A stretch of DNA of 35,500 nucleotides, taken from contig MWBQ01000118.1 in NCBI GenBank assembly GCA_002069605.1, positions 1-35,500 of the forward strand, in the 5' to 3' direction. Source of the DNA: Candidatus Atribacteria bacterium ADurb.Bin276 (GTDB taxonomy: Bacteria; Atribacterota; Atribacteria; Atribacterales; Atribacteraceae). A program made the position numbers and the translations under genes. Of the stretch, positions 16,444 to 24,864 are shown piece after piece. Positions within the stretch are counted from its first letter, which is position 1. Each line of letters starts with the position of its first letter. The notes under the pieces were generated by a model. It did not search any database. It saw only the letters and a list, made by a program, of their open reading frames with translations, and was not told the origin of the DNA.

Positions 16444-17958
16444 TCAAGTTAGCATGTTCACTTTTCCTACACCTGTAGCACAAGTAATGACTCTTTCTTC
16501 GGTTGCTTCATTTTGATTAAATTCTCCAACAATACGTCCACCCCTCATTACCAGAATGCGATCACTTACACCTAAAACTTCTGGTAAATCAGATGATATC
16601 ATAACAATTCCAACACCTGATAAGGTTAAGTCTCGCATAATTTTATAGATTTCTCTTCGGGCTCCTACATCGACTCCTCGGGTCGGTTCATCAACAATTA
16701 AGACTTTCGGATTAATTCCTACCCACATAGATAACAATACTTTCTGCTGATTACCACCTGATAGGTTTCTAACTTTTTGAAAAATTGTTGGAGTAATAAT
16801 TTTAAATTGTTTTCGTGATTGTTCAGCAAAAGAAGTTATTTTACTTTCATCAAGAATATTCATACCCTTTATAAAACGCTTCATATCTGGTGCTATCAAG
16901 TCTTCACGATAACTCATTTTTAAAAAAAGCCCTTGTTGTTTTCTATCCTCTGTCAAATAGGCAATTCCTTCTTGAATGGCATCACCGGGAGAATGTATTG
17001 ACAAAACCTTCCCATTAAGTCTTATACTTCCCTCAGAAAATGGCTCTAAGCCAAATATTGCTCTGGCTAACTCTGTCCTTCCTGCTCCAACTAACCCAGC
17101 TATTCCTAATATTTCTCCTCTTTTCAAAGAAAAAGATATTTCAGTGAAGACCCCATCTTGAGAGAGATTTTCAACCTGAAAATATTCCTTACCGACTTTT
17201 GAATTCCGATCTCCATACATATTTTGAATTTCTCGACCTACCATGAGCTTTACAACCTGTTCTTCATTTACTTCAGAAATGTTCCGAGTATCAATATATT
17301 TTCCATCTCTAAAAATAGTTACCCGATCAGCGATTTCAAATATTTCTTGAAGGTGATGAGAAATATAAACAAAAGATACTCCTTTTTCTTTTAAAAACTG
17401 AATATTCTTAAAAAGAAGTTTGGTTTCTACCTGGGTTAGTGAAGAAGTTGGCTCATCCAGTATGAGTACTTTTGGGTTACAGGAAATTGCTTTAAGAATT
17501 TCAACGACTTGCTGCTCAGCAACCGACAATTCTTTTACTGGAGTACGAGGATCAATCACCAAATCAAAATATTTTAATATTTCTAATGTTTTTTGATATA
17601 AAAGACTCCAATCAACCAGTTTCATACGCTTAAGAGGCTGACGATTGGCAAAAATATTTTCAGCGATTGAAAGGTTTTGTACTAAACTCAATTCCTGATA
17701 AACAACGCTTATCCCCTCCTGAGATGCATGGTAAGGATTTTGTAATTTAACTTTCTTACCCTCGACGAATACATCTCCACTATCAGGTCTATACACTCCT
17801 CCTAAGATGTGCATTAAAGTGCTTTTCCCAGCTCCATTTTCACCCACCAGAGCATGGACTTCACCCTTCTGTAATTGAAATTGAACTCCATCAAGAGCTC
17901 GAACTCCAGGAAAGTTTTTTACGATATCTTGCGCTTCTAAAATTATTGATTTATCCAT
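16444..17958 (-). CDS. Sugar ABC transporter ATP-binding protein, RbsA type (operon B)
   Basis: This 504-residue protein is a tandem-domain sugar ATPase. Domain 1 has Walker A GENGAGKST, signature LSVAEQQ and Walker B ILDEPTSS. Domain 2 has a lysine-less Walker A (GLVGAGRTE), signature LSGGNQQK and an intact Walker B VDEPTRGVDV, unlike the degenerate one in operon A. A longer frame begins at a TTG at 17970, but that codon overlaps the GGAGG ribosome site, so the ATG at 17958 is the true start. The gene lies downstream of the 16-bp hairpin at 18029-18070 and 24 bp upstream of the permease. Confidence 0.93.
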   Translation of the reverse strand: MDKSIILEAQDIVKNFPGVRALDGVQFQLQKGEVHALVGENGAGKSTLMHILGGVYRPDSGDVFVEGKKVKLQNPYHASQEGISVVYQELSLVQNLSIAENIFANRQPLKRMKLVDWSLLYQKTLEILKYFDLVIDPRTPVKELSVAEQQVVEILKAISCNPKVLILDEPTSSLTQVETKLLFKNIQFLKEKGVSFVYISHHLQEIFEIADRVTIFRDGKYIDTRNISEVNEEQVVKLMVGREIQNMYGDRNSKVGKEYFQVENLSQDGVFTEISFSLKRGEILGIAGLVGAGRTELARAIFGLEPFSEGSIRLNGKVLSIHSPGDAIQEGIAYLTEDRKQQGLFLKMSYREDLIAPDMKRFIKGMNILDESKITSFAEQSRKQFKIITPTIFQKVRNLSGGNQQKVLLSMWVGINPKVLIVDEPTRGVDVGARREIYKIMRDLTLSGVGIVMISSDLPEVLGVSDRILVMRGGRIVGEFNQNEATEERVITCATGVGKVNMLT

Positions 17959-18028
17959 GAATTCCTCCAATAACGATGAGTATCACTAATATTTCTACAC
18001 TCCCCCTCAATTGAATAAATAACCAATT

Positions 18029-18070
18029 ATCACAAGGGAGCGTGATAATGGATACACGCTCCCTTGTGAT
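18029..18070 (-). promoter_or_regulatory. Long perfect hairpin between binding-protein and ATPase genes (operon B)
   Basis: ATCACAAGGGAGCGTG (18029-18044) pairs perfectly over 16 bp with 18055-18070 around a 10-nt loop. On the minus strand the sequence after the stem is TTGGTTATTTATTC, without a proper U-run. It sits 22 bp after the binding-protein stop codon and about 70 bp before the ATPase start. Position and shape match the 8655-8696 hairpin of operon A, but the sequences are unrelated, which argues for function rather than a shared repeat. Its likely role is mRNA 3'-end protection or partial attenuation. Confidence 0.7.
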
Positions 18071-18092
18071 TACTAATTTATCTTTGGTTATA

Positions 18093-19064
18093 TTAATCTC
18101 TCATAAAATATTCATAATTCGTTTCATCTACAATAACAACACCAGTATCTATGACAGCTGGCGTCCCTGAGATTTTAGCTTTTGCATTATCGCTGGAAAT
18201 TGGAATGTCGTAATTATAAAGGTTAAATAGAATTTGAGTACCATAAAATGGCATTAAAGCAGTCTGCTGAGCAACCGATGCAGAGATTATCCCGTCTTTA
18301 ATGTATTCTAAAACATCGTTTCCTCTATCCATAGAAACAATCTTAACCTGACCCGCTTTCCCAGCTTCGTTAACCGCGGTAGCAGCCCCAGCCCCACCAG
18401 CAGCTTCAACACAACCAATACCAGCTAAGTCTGGGTACTTTTGAAGAAGAGCTGCAGCAGCTTGAGCAGCAACCGTTGGGTCCGACTGAGTATCAGCAAT
18501 CTGTACTATCTCAATATCAGGATATTGAGCTAAAGCATCTTTATATCCAACAATTCGCTCTTCAAGGTTCGATTGACCCGGTCTGGTCATAATTGCAACT
18601 TTCCCTTTTTCGCCCACGAGAGAAGCTAGCTTTTTGCCTCCTTCAAAACCTGCTTGATAATTGCCCGTTCCAACAAAGGCAATTCTTTTTGAACCTGGCA
18701 AATCGGCATCAAGTGTAACAACCGGGATACCAGCATCAATAGCTTTATCAACAATTGCGTCGAGCGAAGGCTCAAAACCAACCACCAATATCCCCTGGGG
18801 TTTTTTGGCAATGGATTGTTCAAATGCGGTGATCATGGCTGCCATATCAAAATCAGCCGGTCCAACATACTCGGTTTTAACTCCCAAATATTTTCCAGCT
18901 AATTCCATTCCCAATTTATGATCATAAAAATAATCCAAGCTTCCTAGTGCTGAAACTTCAATATAAAGTTGTTCAGAAATTGGTAATTTTTCTTCAGCAA
19001 ACGCTGGAATCATAAAACTGAAAATACCTACTAATATCATGATAAAAAGCATCATCTTTTTCAT
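18093..19064 (-). CDS. Sugar ABC transporter substrate-binding protein, RbsB-like (operon B)
   Basis: This 323-residue periplasmic binding protein of the ribose class has a signal peptide (MKKMMLFIMILVG core, cleavage after MIPAFA). Features of the fold include FEQSIAKKPQGILVVGFEPS, VVTLDADLPGS, AFVGTGNYQAGFEGGKKLA and SMDRGNDVLEYIKDG, close to RbsB-type proteins. An in-frame GTG four codons upstream overlaps the GAGGTGG ribosome site, so the ATG at 19064 is chosen. It is the first gene of operon B, with a promoter candidate at 19143-19171, an orphan SD at 19125-19133 and a hairpin after the stop. The ligand is not identifiable from sequence alone. Confidence 0.92.
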   Translation of the reverse strand: MKKMMLFIMILVGIFSFMIPAFAEEKLPISEQLYIEVSALGSLDYFYDHKLGMELAGKYLGVKTEYVGPADFDMAAMITAFEQSIAKKPQGILVVGFEPSLDAIVDKAIDAGIPVVTLDADLPGSKRIAFVGTGNYQAGFEGGKKLASLVGEKGKVAIMTRPGQSNLEERIVGYKDALAQYPDIEIVQIADTQSDPTVAAQAAAALLQKYPDLAGIGCVEAAGGAGAATAVNEAGKAGQVKIVSMDRGNDVLEYIKDGIISASVAQQTALMPFYGTQILFNLYNYDIPISSDNAKAKISGTPAVIDTGVVIVDETNYEYFMRD

Positions 19065-19124
19065 GTTCTTTTCCACCTCGTTTTATTTTTTTTTAAAAAC
19101 TGAACATCTTAAATTATTCGGATT

Positions 19125-19133
19125 CCACCTCCC
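19125..19133 (-). promoter_or_regulatory. Orphan Shine-Dalgarno sequence in leader of operon B
   Basis: On the minus strand this reads GGGAGGTGG, a seven-base perfect SD core (GGAGGTG) with no start codon at a usable distance; the next ATG, 18 nt on, opens a four-codon frame. It falls just downstream of the predicted transcription start (about 19136) and 60 nt before the real start codon. The position parallels 7511-7520 in operon A. An mRNA-stabilising ribosome-binding role (STAB-SD type) is inferred. Confidence 0.4.
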
Positions 19134-19142
19134 AACTCTATT

Positions 19143-19171
19143 TTTATCATGATAATAAATAATTATATCAA
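19143..19171 (-). promoter_or_regulatory. Predicted promoter of transport operon B, overlapped by a palindrome
   Basis: On the minus strand, TTGATA (19166-19171) and GATAAA (19143-19148) are 17 bp apart. A perfect 12-bp palindrome, TTATCATGATAA (19144-19155), covers the -10 element, the usual place for a repressor operator. Transcription would start near 19136, leaving a leader of about 70 nt. The DNA is AT-rich, so the promoter call is moderate. No regulator gene adjoins it. Confidence 0.45.
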
Positions 19172-19239
19172 TTTATTAATTAACTATTTAAATTATAAGA
19201 TGAGAATATTTCTTATTGAATTTTAATACCATTTAATTT

Positions 19240-20505
19240 TTAACGGTTTTCTTGAAGGGTCTCAAAAAAAGCGAGTAAATTTTCTACTGGAATTTTTGCT
19301 TGAATATTATGGACATTAGCAAAAACAAACCCTCCATTAGGTTTGAAGGTATTTATCAAATATCTGACTTCTTGACGAACATCCTCAGGAGAACCAAAAG
19401 GAAGAGTTGATTGAGGATTCACTCCTCCTCCCCAAAATGTAAAGTCTGAACCAAAATGTTCTTTAAGTTCTTTCGGGTCCATTTTGGCTGCAGAAACTTG
19501 CACTGGATTAAGAATATCAAAACCGGCTTCTTTTAAATCAGGAAGAAGATCAAATACTGAGCCACAGGTATGGATAAATACTTTCCATTGAGTATTTTGG
19601 TGTATCCATTCATTCATTGCTTTGTGATAAGGTTTAAAGAGTTCTCGATAAAGAGCTGGTGAAATAAATGGACAATTCTGGGATCCAAAATCAGTCCCCG
19701 AAAGGACGATAACCTGAATTCTCTCACCAACAGCTTCATACATTAATTTAAGATTCTTTAAACCAATTTCAGTCATCTGAGAAAATACCTCTTTTAAAAA
19801 ATCCTTACGAGTCATGAGGGAAACATACCATTCTTCAACGTCTCTAATTCCTTGAGGATTTTTCATGCCTGGTCCAGGGACCAAAGCAATATCACCTAAG
19901 TTAGTTCCTGGCACTCCACCAAAAACCACCGCACGGTCAGTTTCTTCGTAAAGTCTTTTTGCCTCTTTTTCATAGCAAGCCAGGTCTTCATCGCCCATAA
20001 TCGAATATTCTTCAACTTGGTCTTCTACTTTTAGCTTCGATTCATCAACAATTGGCTTTTGCCGTATAATAGAATCATGATAAAACCCGTCTTTTGGCAT
20101 TCTCATAGAAGCCGGAACCGAACGATCGCCTTCAGGATATTGAAGGATGTCACCATTCGATTCCGGCATAATATTAAACTTTTCCGGAACCAAAACCGGT
20201 GTCCCATCAAAAAAAGTCCATGGTTTCCAGTTTTCATTTTTAAAACCAAAGAAATTTTTTATAGATGGCAATGGAACCGTATCAATTCCCAATACATCCC
20301 GGAGATCATCGTCTACTTCCCCTAGCATTTGAAAGGGATCATAGACTTTCACTGGTTCATTATCCTTAATTAATCCCAAGGATACTTTGAGCTTATGAAG
20401 ACTACTTACATGAATACCACTGATGAGCGTTGATCCCAAATCCAAAGGAACTTTGTCTGGAGTTTGGTGATTGATTGCGGCTAAAACTCTCTCTCGAGAA
20501 GTCAT
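19240..20505 (-). CDS. Uroporphyrinogen decarboxylase (URO-D) superfamily protein 2
   Basis: This 421-residue protein opens with MTSRERVLAAINHQTPDKVP, the typical start of URO-D-like methyltransferase-related proteins. It carries the HTCGS motif (His312, Cys314) expected for zinc binding. A glycine-rich strand FWGGGVNPQSTLPFG and a final ANVHNIQAKIPVEN loop fit the barrel's C-terminal half. It is longer than the copy at 14255-15397 and clearly diverged from it. AAGGAGGATAATTAAT precedes the ATG. The acyl-ACP-reductase-like gene lies 44 bp upstream; operon B's own promoter region lies downstream. As with its paralogue, the substrate is unknown, and a heme-pathway role is unlikely. Confidence 0.82.
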   Translation of the reverse strand: MTSRERVLAAINHQTPDKVPLDLGSTLISGIHVSSLHKLKVSLGLIKDNEPVKVYDPFQMLGEVDDDLRDVLGIDTVPLPSIKNFFGFKNENWKPWTFFDGTPVLVPEKFNIMPESNGDILQYPEGDRSVPASMRMPKDGFYHDSIIRQKPIVDESKLKVEDQVEEYSIMGDEDLACYEKEAKRLYEETDRAVVFGGVPGTNLGDIALVPGPGMKNPQGIRDVEEWYVSLMTRKDFLKEVFSQMTEIGLKNLKLMYEAVGERIQVIVLSGTDFGSQNCPFISPALYRELFKPYHKAMNEWIHQNTQWKVFIHTCGSVFDLLPDLKEAGFDILNPVQVSAAKMDPKELKEHFGSDFTFWGGGVNPQSTLPFGSPEDVRQEVRYLINTFKPNGGFVFANVHNIQAKIPVENLLAFFETLQENR

Positions 20506-20549
20506 ATTAATTATCCTCCTTATTAATTTTTCTGAAACCCATTCATGAA

Positions 20550-21614
20550 TTAAATAGCTTTTTTAATCATCTCGATTTCTTCATCGGTTAATTCTTTATC
20601 AAAGCTACGAATTCCTGATACCTTAAAACCATGTTTTAAGGCAAGATTACTTATTTCTTTCACATGTTCAACTTGGACTTCTTTACCAAGAGTATAATCT
20701 TCAAATCGACCTTCCAAAGTTAGGATCATCGTTTCTGACATACAAGCATAAGCCTTGCCCGGTGGATATCCAAAATTCATTCCAAAATCAGGCTTGCCAG
20801 GCACATCGACAATACCACCTTCAATAACTAAAATATCCTTTCGGGACTGCATAATCTCTTTAGCTACGTTTCTGGGCCTTGACACATCACAAACAACAGC
20901 TCCTCGTTCGATCCAATGACTTTGAATTATGGTTTCTATGGCCGAGGTGACGGTTAAAATAATCCGACACCCTTTAATTCCTTGTTCAATATTTGTAAAT
21001 CCTTTTACTGGATAAGGTGAAAACTGCTCAACTTCCCGTTGTACATTCTTCACCTTTTCCTGATCGCGCCCTACAATCCTAACTTTCTTTTTTTCTTGCG
21101 CTAAAATGAGGGCACAAGCTCTTCCAATTGAGCCAGTAGCACCAACTATTGCATACTCTTCACTATTAAAGTCTAATGTCATCTTTTGGGCTGCAATCAT
21201 AGTAGCTTCCAGAGCCGTTGCCACGGTATAACTATTACCGGTGGTAACGGCAATAGTTAAGCCTTTTTTGGGAGTAATTCCTCCATCACCAGCTACTGAT
21301 GTAAAAGCACCTAAACCAATAATCTTAGCTCCGAGCTTTTCCGCCAATAAACCACATTTTTGAATTTGCTTCGAAACAAAAGTAAATGGGTATTCAATGA
21401 GAACCCTTGAAGTCATAGGAAGGCCCACAAACCACCCTTTGATTTCTTTCCCAGTCGCCTGTGAGCGAACTCCGGTAACATGGGATAAAACAAACGGCGA
21501 TATGTGAGAGGCGAGGTATTCAACCGACCGGTTAGGCAAAACACGGAGTATTTTTTTATGATCTTTGATGTCTTGAGCATCCATTGCATGGATTATAAAG
21601 GCAAAGCTATCCAC
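20550..21614 (-). CDS. Acyl-ACP reductase-like protein (shikimate-dehydrogenase-like Rossmann fold)
   Basis: This 354-residue protein resembles cyanobacterial long-chain acyl-ACP reductase (AAR). Shared stretches are GAFTSV, TTGNSYT, the NADPH loop VGATGSIG (157-164), EGGIVDVPG and AYACMSETM. Cys291 in the last lines up with the catalytic Cys294 of Synechococcus AAR, which carries the acyl thioester. AAR reduces acyl-ACP to fatty aldehyde with NADPH. The GTG at 21614 is chosen as start because AAGGTGA lies just upstream and the protein then begins VDSFAFIIHAMD, as I recall homologues doing; a TTG at 21653 gives a longer frame. Substrate and product are not proven. Neighbours are a URO-D-like gene downstream and, across a repeat-filled gap, an SRPBCC protein and an aminotransferase. 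Confidence 0.72.
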   Translation of the reverse strand: MDSFAFIIHAMDAQDIKDHKKILRVLPNRSVEYLASHISPFVLSHVTGVRSQATGKEIKGWFVGLPMTSRVLIEYPFTFVSKQIQKCGLLAEKLGAKIIGLGAFTSVAGDGGITPKKGLTIAVTTGNSYTVATALEATMIAAQKMTLDFNSEEYAIVGATGSIGRACALILAQEKKKVRIVGRDQEKVKNVQREVEQFSPYPVKGFTNIEQGIKGCRIILTVTSAIETIIQSHWIERGAVVCDVSRPRNVAKEIMQSRKDILVIEGGIVDVPGKPDFGMNFGYPPGKAYACMSETMILTLEGRFEDYTLGKEVQVEHVKEISNLALKHGFKVSGIRSFDKELTDEEIEMIKKAI

Positions 21615-21820
21615 GAAATTCACCTTCAATCTTTCAATACAGTGATAAGCCAAAAACCTAAAAAAGTGAACGAAAAAAATAAAATGCTAATATCTTCTTG
21701 CTGATTCACTTTTAGAACCTGTAAAATATATTTCATTAAAACCTTTTTTTTCTTCTTCTAATTCCCTTTGCCTTAATTTCCTTGTAACCTGTCCTGAAAA
21801 TATAACAATGTTTAAAAAAT
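21615..21820. other. Intergenic stretch upstream of the acyl-ACP-reductase-like gene
   Basis: No gene is seen. AAAAGTGAA (about 21662-21670) and TTCACTTTT (about 21705-21713) form a 9-bp inverted repeat about 35 bp apart upstream of the gene start, a possible regulatory site or stem. The motif CCTGAAAAT at 21793-21801 marks the left edge of the dispersed repeat that follows. Confidence 0.45.
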
Positions 21821-21926
21821 CCGTCATCCTGTGCGGTGCTTTCCCGCGTGAGGATCTCATCTTTTAATTATTTAAAAAAGAATACTAAATGAGATTGCTA
21901 CGTCGCTTTACTTCTCGCAATGACGG
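21821..21926 (+). repeat. MITE-like palindromic element, copy at 21.8 kb
   Basis: This 106-bp element starts with CCGTCATCCTG and ends with CGCAATGACGG, so its ends are inverted (CCGTCAT at each end). The interior has GTGAGGATCTCATC and AAATGAGATTGC, which can pair through ATCTCAT and ATGAGAT. A short variable hairpin lies between CCTGT and GTGAGG. A second copy is at 26228-26342. Elements with a GTCATCCTGAG...CAATGACGG frame are scattered through many bacterial genomes. There is no coding capacity. Confidence 0.75.
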
Positions 21927-22191
21927 ATTTAGGTAACTATTTTCATCCTCATCTGGTGCTGCCAGGCAGCATGAAGGTCTATCCTGAAAATACCGGAATG
22001 TTTTTTAAGGTAATTCTTTTAGAGCAACCAATCAGGATCTCATTCTGGGCTTTCACCCTCATCCTCTCCTTCTCCCGTCAAGGGTGAAGGAACTATAAAT
22101 TCTTTTATTCTTTCCTTCACTTTCACTCAATATAATGAATTAGTTTAAGATTATATTCTATTTACCTTACCTTTTCCTCACCAAACCGGAT
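21927..22191 (+). repeat. Dispersed repeat module A, copy 2, and adjoining non-coding DNA
   Basis: Positions 21940-22048 match the reverse complement of positions 1-115. They include TTTTCATCCTCATCTGG, a 7-bp hairpin TGCTGCC/GGCAGCA (21957-21971), GGTCTATCCTGAAAATACCGG and CTCATTCTGG. In copy 1 the hairpin is TGCCA/TGGCA with a different loop, so pairing is kept while sequence changes. Beyond 22049 a pyrimidine-rich stretch ends in TCAAGGGTGAAGG, then AT-rich DNA runs to the SRPBCC stop codon. No gene is supported. Confidence 0.65.
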
Positions 22192-22632
22192 TCAGGCTTG
22201 ATCGATCATTTGTTTTAAGGCTTTTAGCATTGCTTGAGCATTCTCTAACATCTTCTTTTTAAGAAAAGTATTGATCAAAGCCCCCACCAGTGGAAGCCCT
22301 AAGTCATATTCAATCTCAAGCTCTACTTTTGTCTCCTTATCGGATAATGGGATAAACTTCCACATTCCTTGGTAAACCTTAAAATCTCCTTCTAATATAA
22401 AGAATCGACATTCTTTATTGGCTTCATCCCATATATCTCGCTCAGTCCACTTTACTTCTCTTCCTTGAAAGCTGCCTTTCCAAAAACTATCAACTTCGTT
22501 CATATTTTTTTTAAGAATTCTTACTTCTTGAAGATCTGGAAGAAATTTAGCTAATTGCTCGATATTCTGAGCCTCGAGAAAAACATTTTCGACTGATTGT
22601 TGAATGGTAATAACATCATTTACTTTTCCCAT
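22192..22632 (-). CDS. SRPBCC / polyketide cyclase-like (Coq10/RatA-type) protein
   Basis: This 146-residue protein has the helix-grip (START/SRPBCC) pattern: an N-terminal strand INTO a helix with VENVFLEAQNIEQLAKFLPDL, central strands with WTERDIWDEANKECRFFILEGDF, and a C-terminal amphipathic helix (FLKKKMLENAQAMLKALKQM). Such proteins hold hydrophobic ligands such as lipids or quinones in a deep pocket. The start lies five bases after the aminotransferase stop codon, with its GGAGAA ribosome site inside that gene's end, so the pair is translationally coupled. A ligand-carrier or cyclase role next to the aminotransferase and the AAR-like enzyme is inferred. No catalytic residues can be assigned. 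Confidence 0.75.
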   Translation of the reverse strand: MGKVNDVITIQQSVENVFLEAQNIEQLAKFLPDLQEVRILKKNMNEVDSFWKGSFQGREVKWTERDIWDEANKECRFFILEGDFKVYQGMWKFIPLSDKETKVELEIEYDLGLPLVGALINTFLKKKMLENAQAMLKALKQMIDQA

Positions 22633-22637
22633 GGTCT

Positions 22638-23900
22638 TTATTCTCCCTCTATCTCATTTAACAATACTCGCACTGAGACCAAGGATTCGTTTAATCTGGA
22701 TAAAACTGTCTCTAACTCTTCATAAGATATAGTCAGTGGTGGCTCAATACGAATCACAGTTGGGTTATTAAGAGTATAGGCTACTAAAACACGACGCTGA
22801 GCCATCTCCATGGCTATCAAAGACGCAATATCGGAATCTCCAAATTGGATACCAATCAACAAACCAATTCCTCTTATTTCCTGAATCATTCCCTCTGACT
22901 CAGCTTGAATCTCACCAAGCCGTTGCAAGACTTTCTCACCTTTAATCCTGGTTAATTCGGGTATATTTTCATCTTGAAGGATTTTTAAGGTTTCTATACC
23001 AGCAACACAGCTAAGGGGATTCCCCCCTAATGTTGAAGAATGAATAAAGGGATTCTCTTCAAATACTTTCCAAATCTCGGCAGTACTGATGAATGCTCCA
23101 ATGGGGAGCACGCCACCTCCCAAGCCCTTAGCAAGAGTCATTATGTCTGGCACAACATCAAAATGCTCACAAGCAAACATCTTTCCAGTCCGACCCAATC
23201 CGGTTTGGATTTCATCCAAAATAAGCAAGGCTCCTTGTTTTTCACAAATCGATTTAACTTGCTTTAAATAATCGGGAGAGGGAATAATGATACCTCCTTC
23301 TCCTTGTACTGGCTCTAAAATAACCGCGGCGGTTTCTTTGTCTACCAATTGTTTCAAGGCATCGATATCATTAAATGGAACGTGATATACTTCTGGTAGA
23401 CAAGGCAAAAAAGGCTTTTTATAAACTTCGCGCCCCGATAGACTTAATGAACCCATAGTTTTGCCGTGAAAGCTATTCTCGGCAGAAATTAGTTTTTCAC
23501 GGCCGGTATAAAAACGAGCCAGCTTTAAAGCACCCTCCACAGCTTCTGTTCCACTGTTACCAAAAAAAGAATATTGAAGATTGCCTGGTGTTATGCGGGC
23601 TAACATTTCAGCTAAATCGGCTTGATGTTTATTAAACAAGGTACGAGTAGAAAGAGGAAGTCGTTCTAATTGTTCCTTTACGGCCTGAACAACTCGGGGG
23701 TGGTTTCTTCCAACATTGAAAACTCCAAATCCACCTAAACAATCAATATATTCATTGCCAAATACATCCCATACCTTTGAACCGGCACTGGTCCACTCTA
23801 CAGTATCAAGGTGGGCAAACTTATAATATCGAGCTAAACCAGGATTAATATATTTAGCATATTTCTCAATCGTTTCTTCCACAATCTTTTTTTCGTCCAC
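22638..23900 (-). CDS. Class III PLP-dependent aminotransferase (putrescine aminotransferase-like)
   Basis: This 420-residue fold-type I aminotransferase resembles E. coli PatA/YgjG along much of its length: [16 protein letters not shown] (114-129), [44 protein letters not shown] and [15 protein letters not shown]. The Schiff-base lysine is Lys258 in TLAKGLGGG and the cofactor-binding aspartate is Asp229. It would exchange an amino group between an omega-amine and a keto acid, or run in reverse and aminate an aldehyde. The start is a GTG with GGAGGG eight bases upstream. It is coupled to the SRPBCC gene. Putrescine use is only one possibility; no polyamine genes adjoin it, and an aldehyde from the nearby reductase is an alternative substrate. 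Confidence 0.88.
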   Translation of the reverse strand: MDEKKIVEETIEKYAKYINPGLARYYKFAHLDTVEWTSAGSKVWDVFGNEYIDCLGGFGVFNVGRNHPRVVQAVKEQLERLPLSTRTLFNKHQADLAEMLARITPGNLQYSFFGNSGTEAVEGALKLARFYTGREKLISAENSFHGKTMGSLSLSGREVYKKPFLPCLPEVYHVPFNDIDALKQLVDKETAAVILEPVQGEGGIIIPSPDYLKQVKSICEKQGALLILDEIQTGLGRTGKMFACEHFDVVPDIMTLAKGLGGGVLPIGAFISTAEIWKVFEENPFIHSSTLGGNPLSCVAGIETLKILQDENIPELTRIKGEKVLQRLGEIQAESEGMIQEIRGIGLLIGIQFGDSDIASLIAMEMAQRRVLVAYTLNNPTVIRIEPPLTISYEELETVLSRLNESLVSVRVLLNEIEGE

Positions 23901-23958
23901 TACTATTACCCTCCGGGTATTTTTTTTAAATTACTCAACATTTTTTAAATGAAATTAT

Positions 23959-24864
23959 CTATAAATAAAGCAGCCGTGGCTGAATTTTTAAGGTATTCAT
24001 TAGTTGTAAATATTCCTCAGGTAAGATCTTATCAGGATGTTTCTCGAGTATTGAAACAAAAATTGCTTGAAGAACATTCGCACCAAAAGAACGTCCATTC
24101 ATCTCAGGAGTAGTTGTAACAAGTATTTTTACTCCAAATTTTCGAAGAGTTTCGATATCATTATTTGTGACCGTGTTGGTAATAATAATCTTCCCTTTCA
24201 TATCGTCCGGCATAAATCGATTGATATATAAAAAGTCTCCAGCTACGATATCGGCTCTTTTAAATAGATGAAGAGATCGAGTAACTCGTGTTTCTTGACT
24301 TTTTCCGGTTGGATATAGAACTTTCAAAGGAAGACGCCTAAGCACCGGCATCATTATAATGGATAGAAAGCGAAGGGTAGAAAGCCGAGTTAGGGGAATG
24401 GGTATTCCTAACGCAAATGGCATATCTCCTATCAAAAGCCGACAACCCTGCTGAGAAAGTCCCTCTGCTAAACCATAACGATCCATCCCACTCATAAAAA
24501 GTGCGGTTTTCCCTTGTAAATCTAATTTTTCCTTTTCGACTAAAATCTGTGGAACCTTTCTTTCCCAAGTTTCTTTGAGTTCTCCACCATCAACAATTGG
24601 TGTTTTTTCCAAAACTGAAACCATTTTAGCAATATCAACCACTTGATATTTATATCGGCCAGCACGGAGGTAAAGGTCAGCACCCCCCAAACCAAAGGCA
24701 TCAACTTTACCATCCAATTCTCTTAAAACTTGCATAAACTTTTTTTTATCACCATCAACGCCTATTCTTTTAATATTAATTCTAAAATCCATTAATTCGA
24801 TTTCGGCTTGGTGATTGCGAAGTGAAGACCCTAAACTAACACTTACGATTGTTTTACTTTTCAC
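23959..24864 (-). CDS. Uncharacterised protein resembling 'quinate 5-dehydrogenase'-annotated family
   Basis: This protein of about 302 residues begins KSKTIVSVSLGSSLRNHQ, with GKVDAFGLGGADLYL near residue 55 and KTPIVDGGELK near 90. A Rossmann-like second half contains GKTALFMSGMDRYGLAEGLSQQG, IIITNTVTNNDIETL and ILVTTTPEMNGRSFGANVLQAI. I recall similar proteins labelled quinate 5-dehydrogenase in anaerobic Firmicutes, but I see no firm catalytic motif, so the label should be treated as a name only. Several GTG codons could start it (24873, 24867, 24864). The last has GGTGAT upstream and fits the conserved beginning. Its 5' end overlaps the bactofilin gene, implying coupling. Function is unknown. 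Confidence 0.6.
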   Translation of the reverse strand: MKSKTIVSVSLGSSLRNHQAEIELMDFRINIKRIGVDGDKKKFMQVLRELDGKVDAFGLGGADLYLRAGRYKYQVVDIAKMVSVLEKTPIVDGGELKETWERKVPQILVEKEKLDLQGKTALFMSGMDRYGLAEGLSQQGCRLLIGDMPFALGIPIPLTRLSTLRFLSIIMMPVLRRLPLKVLYPTGKSQETRVTRSLHLFKRADIVAGDFLYINRFMPDDMKGKIIITNTVTNNDIETLRKFGVKILVTTTPEMNGRSFGANVLQAIFVSILEKHPDKILPEEYLQLMNTLKIQPRLLYL

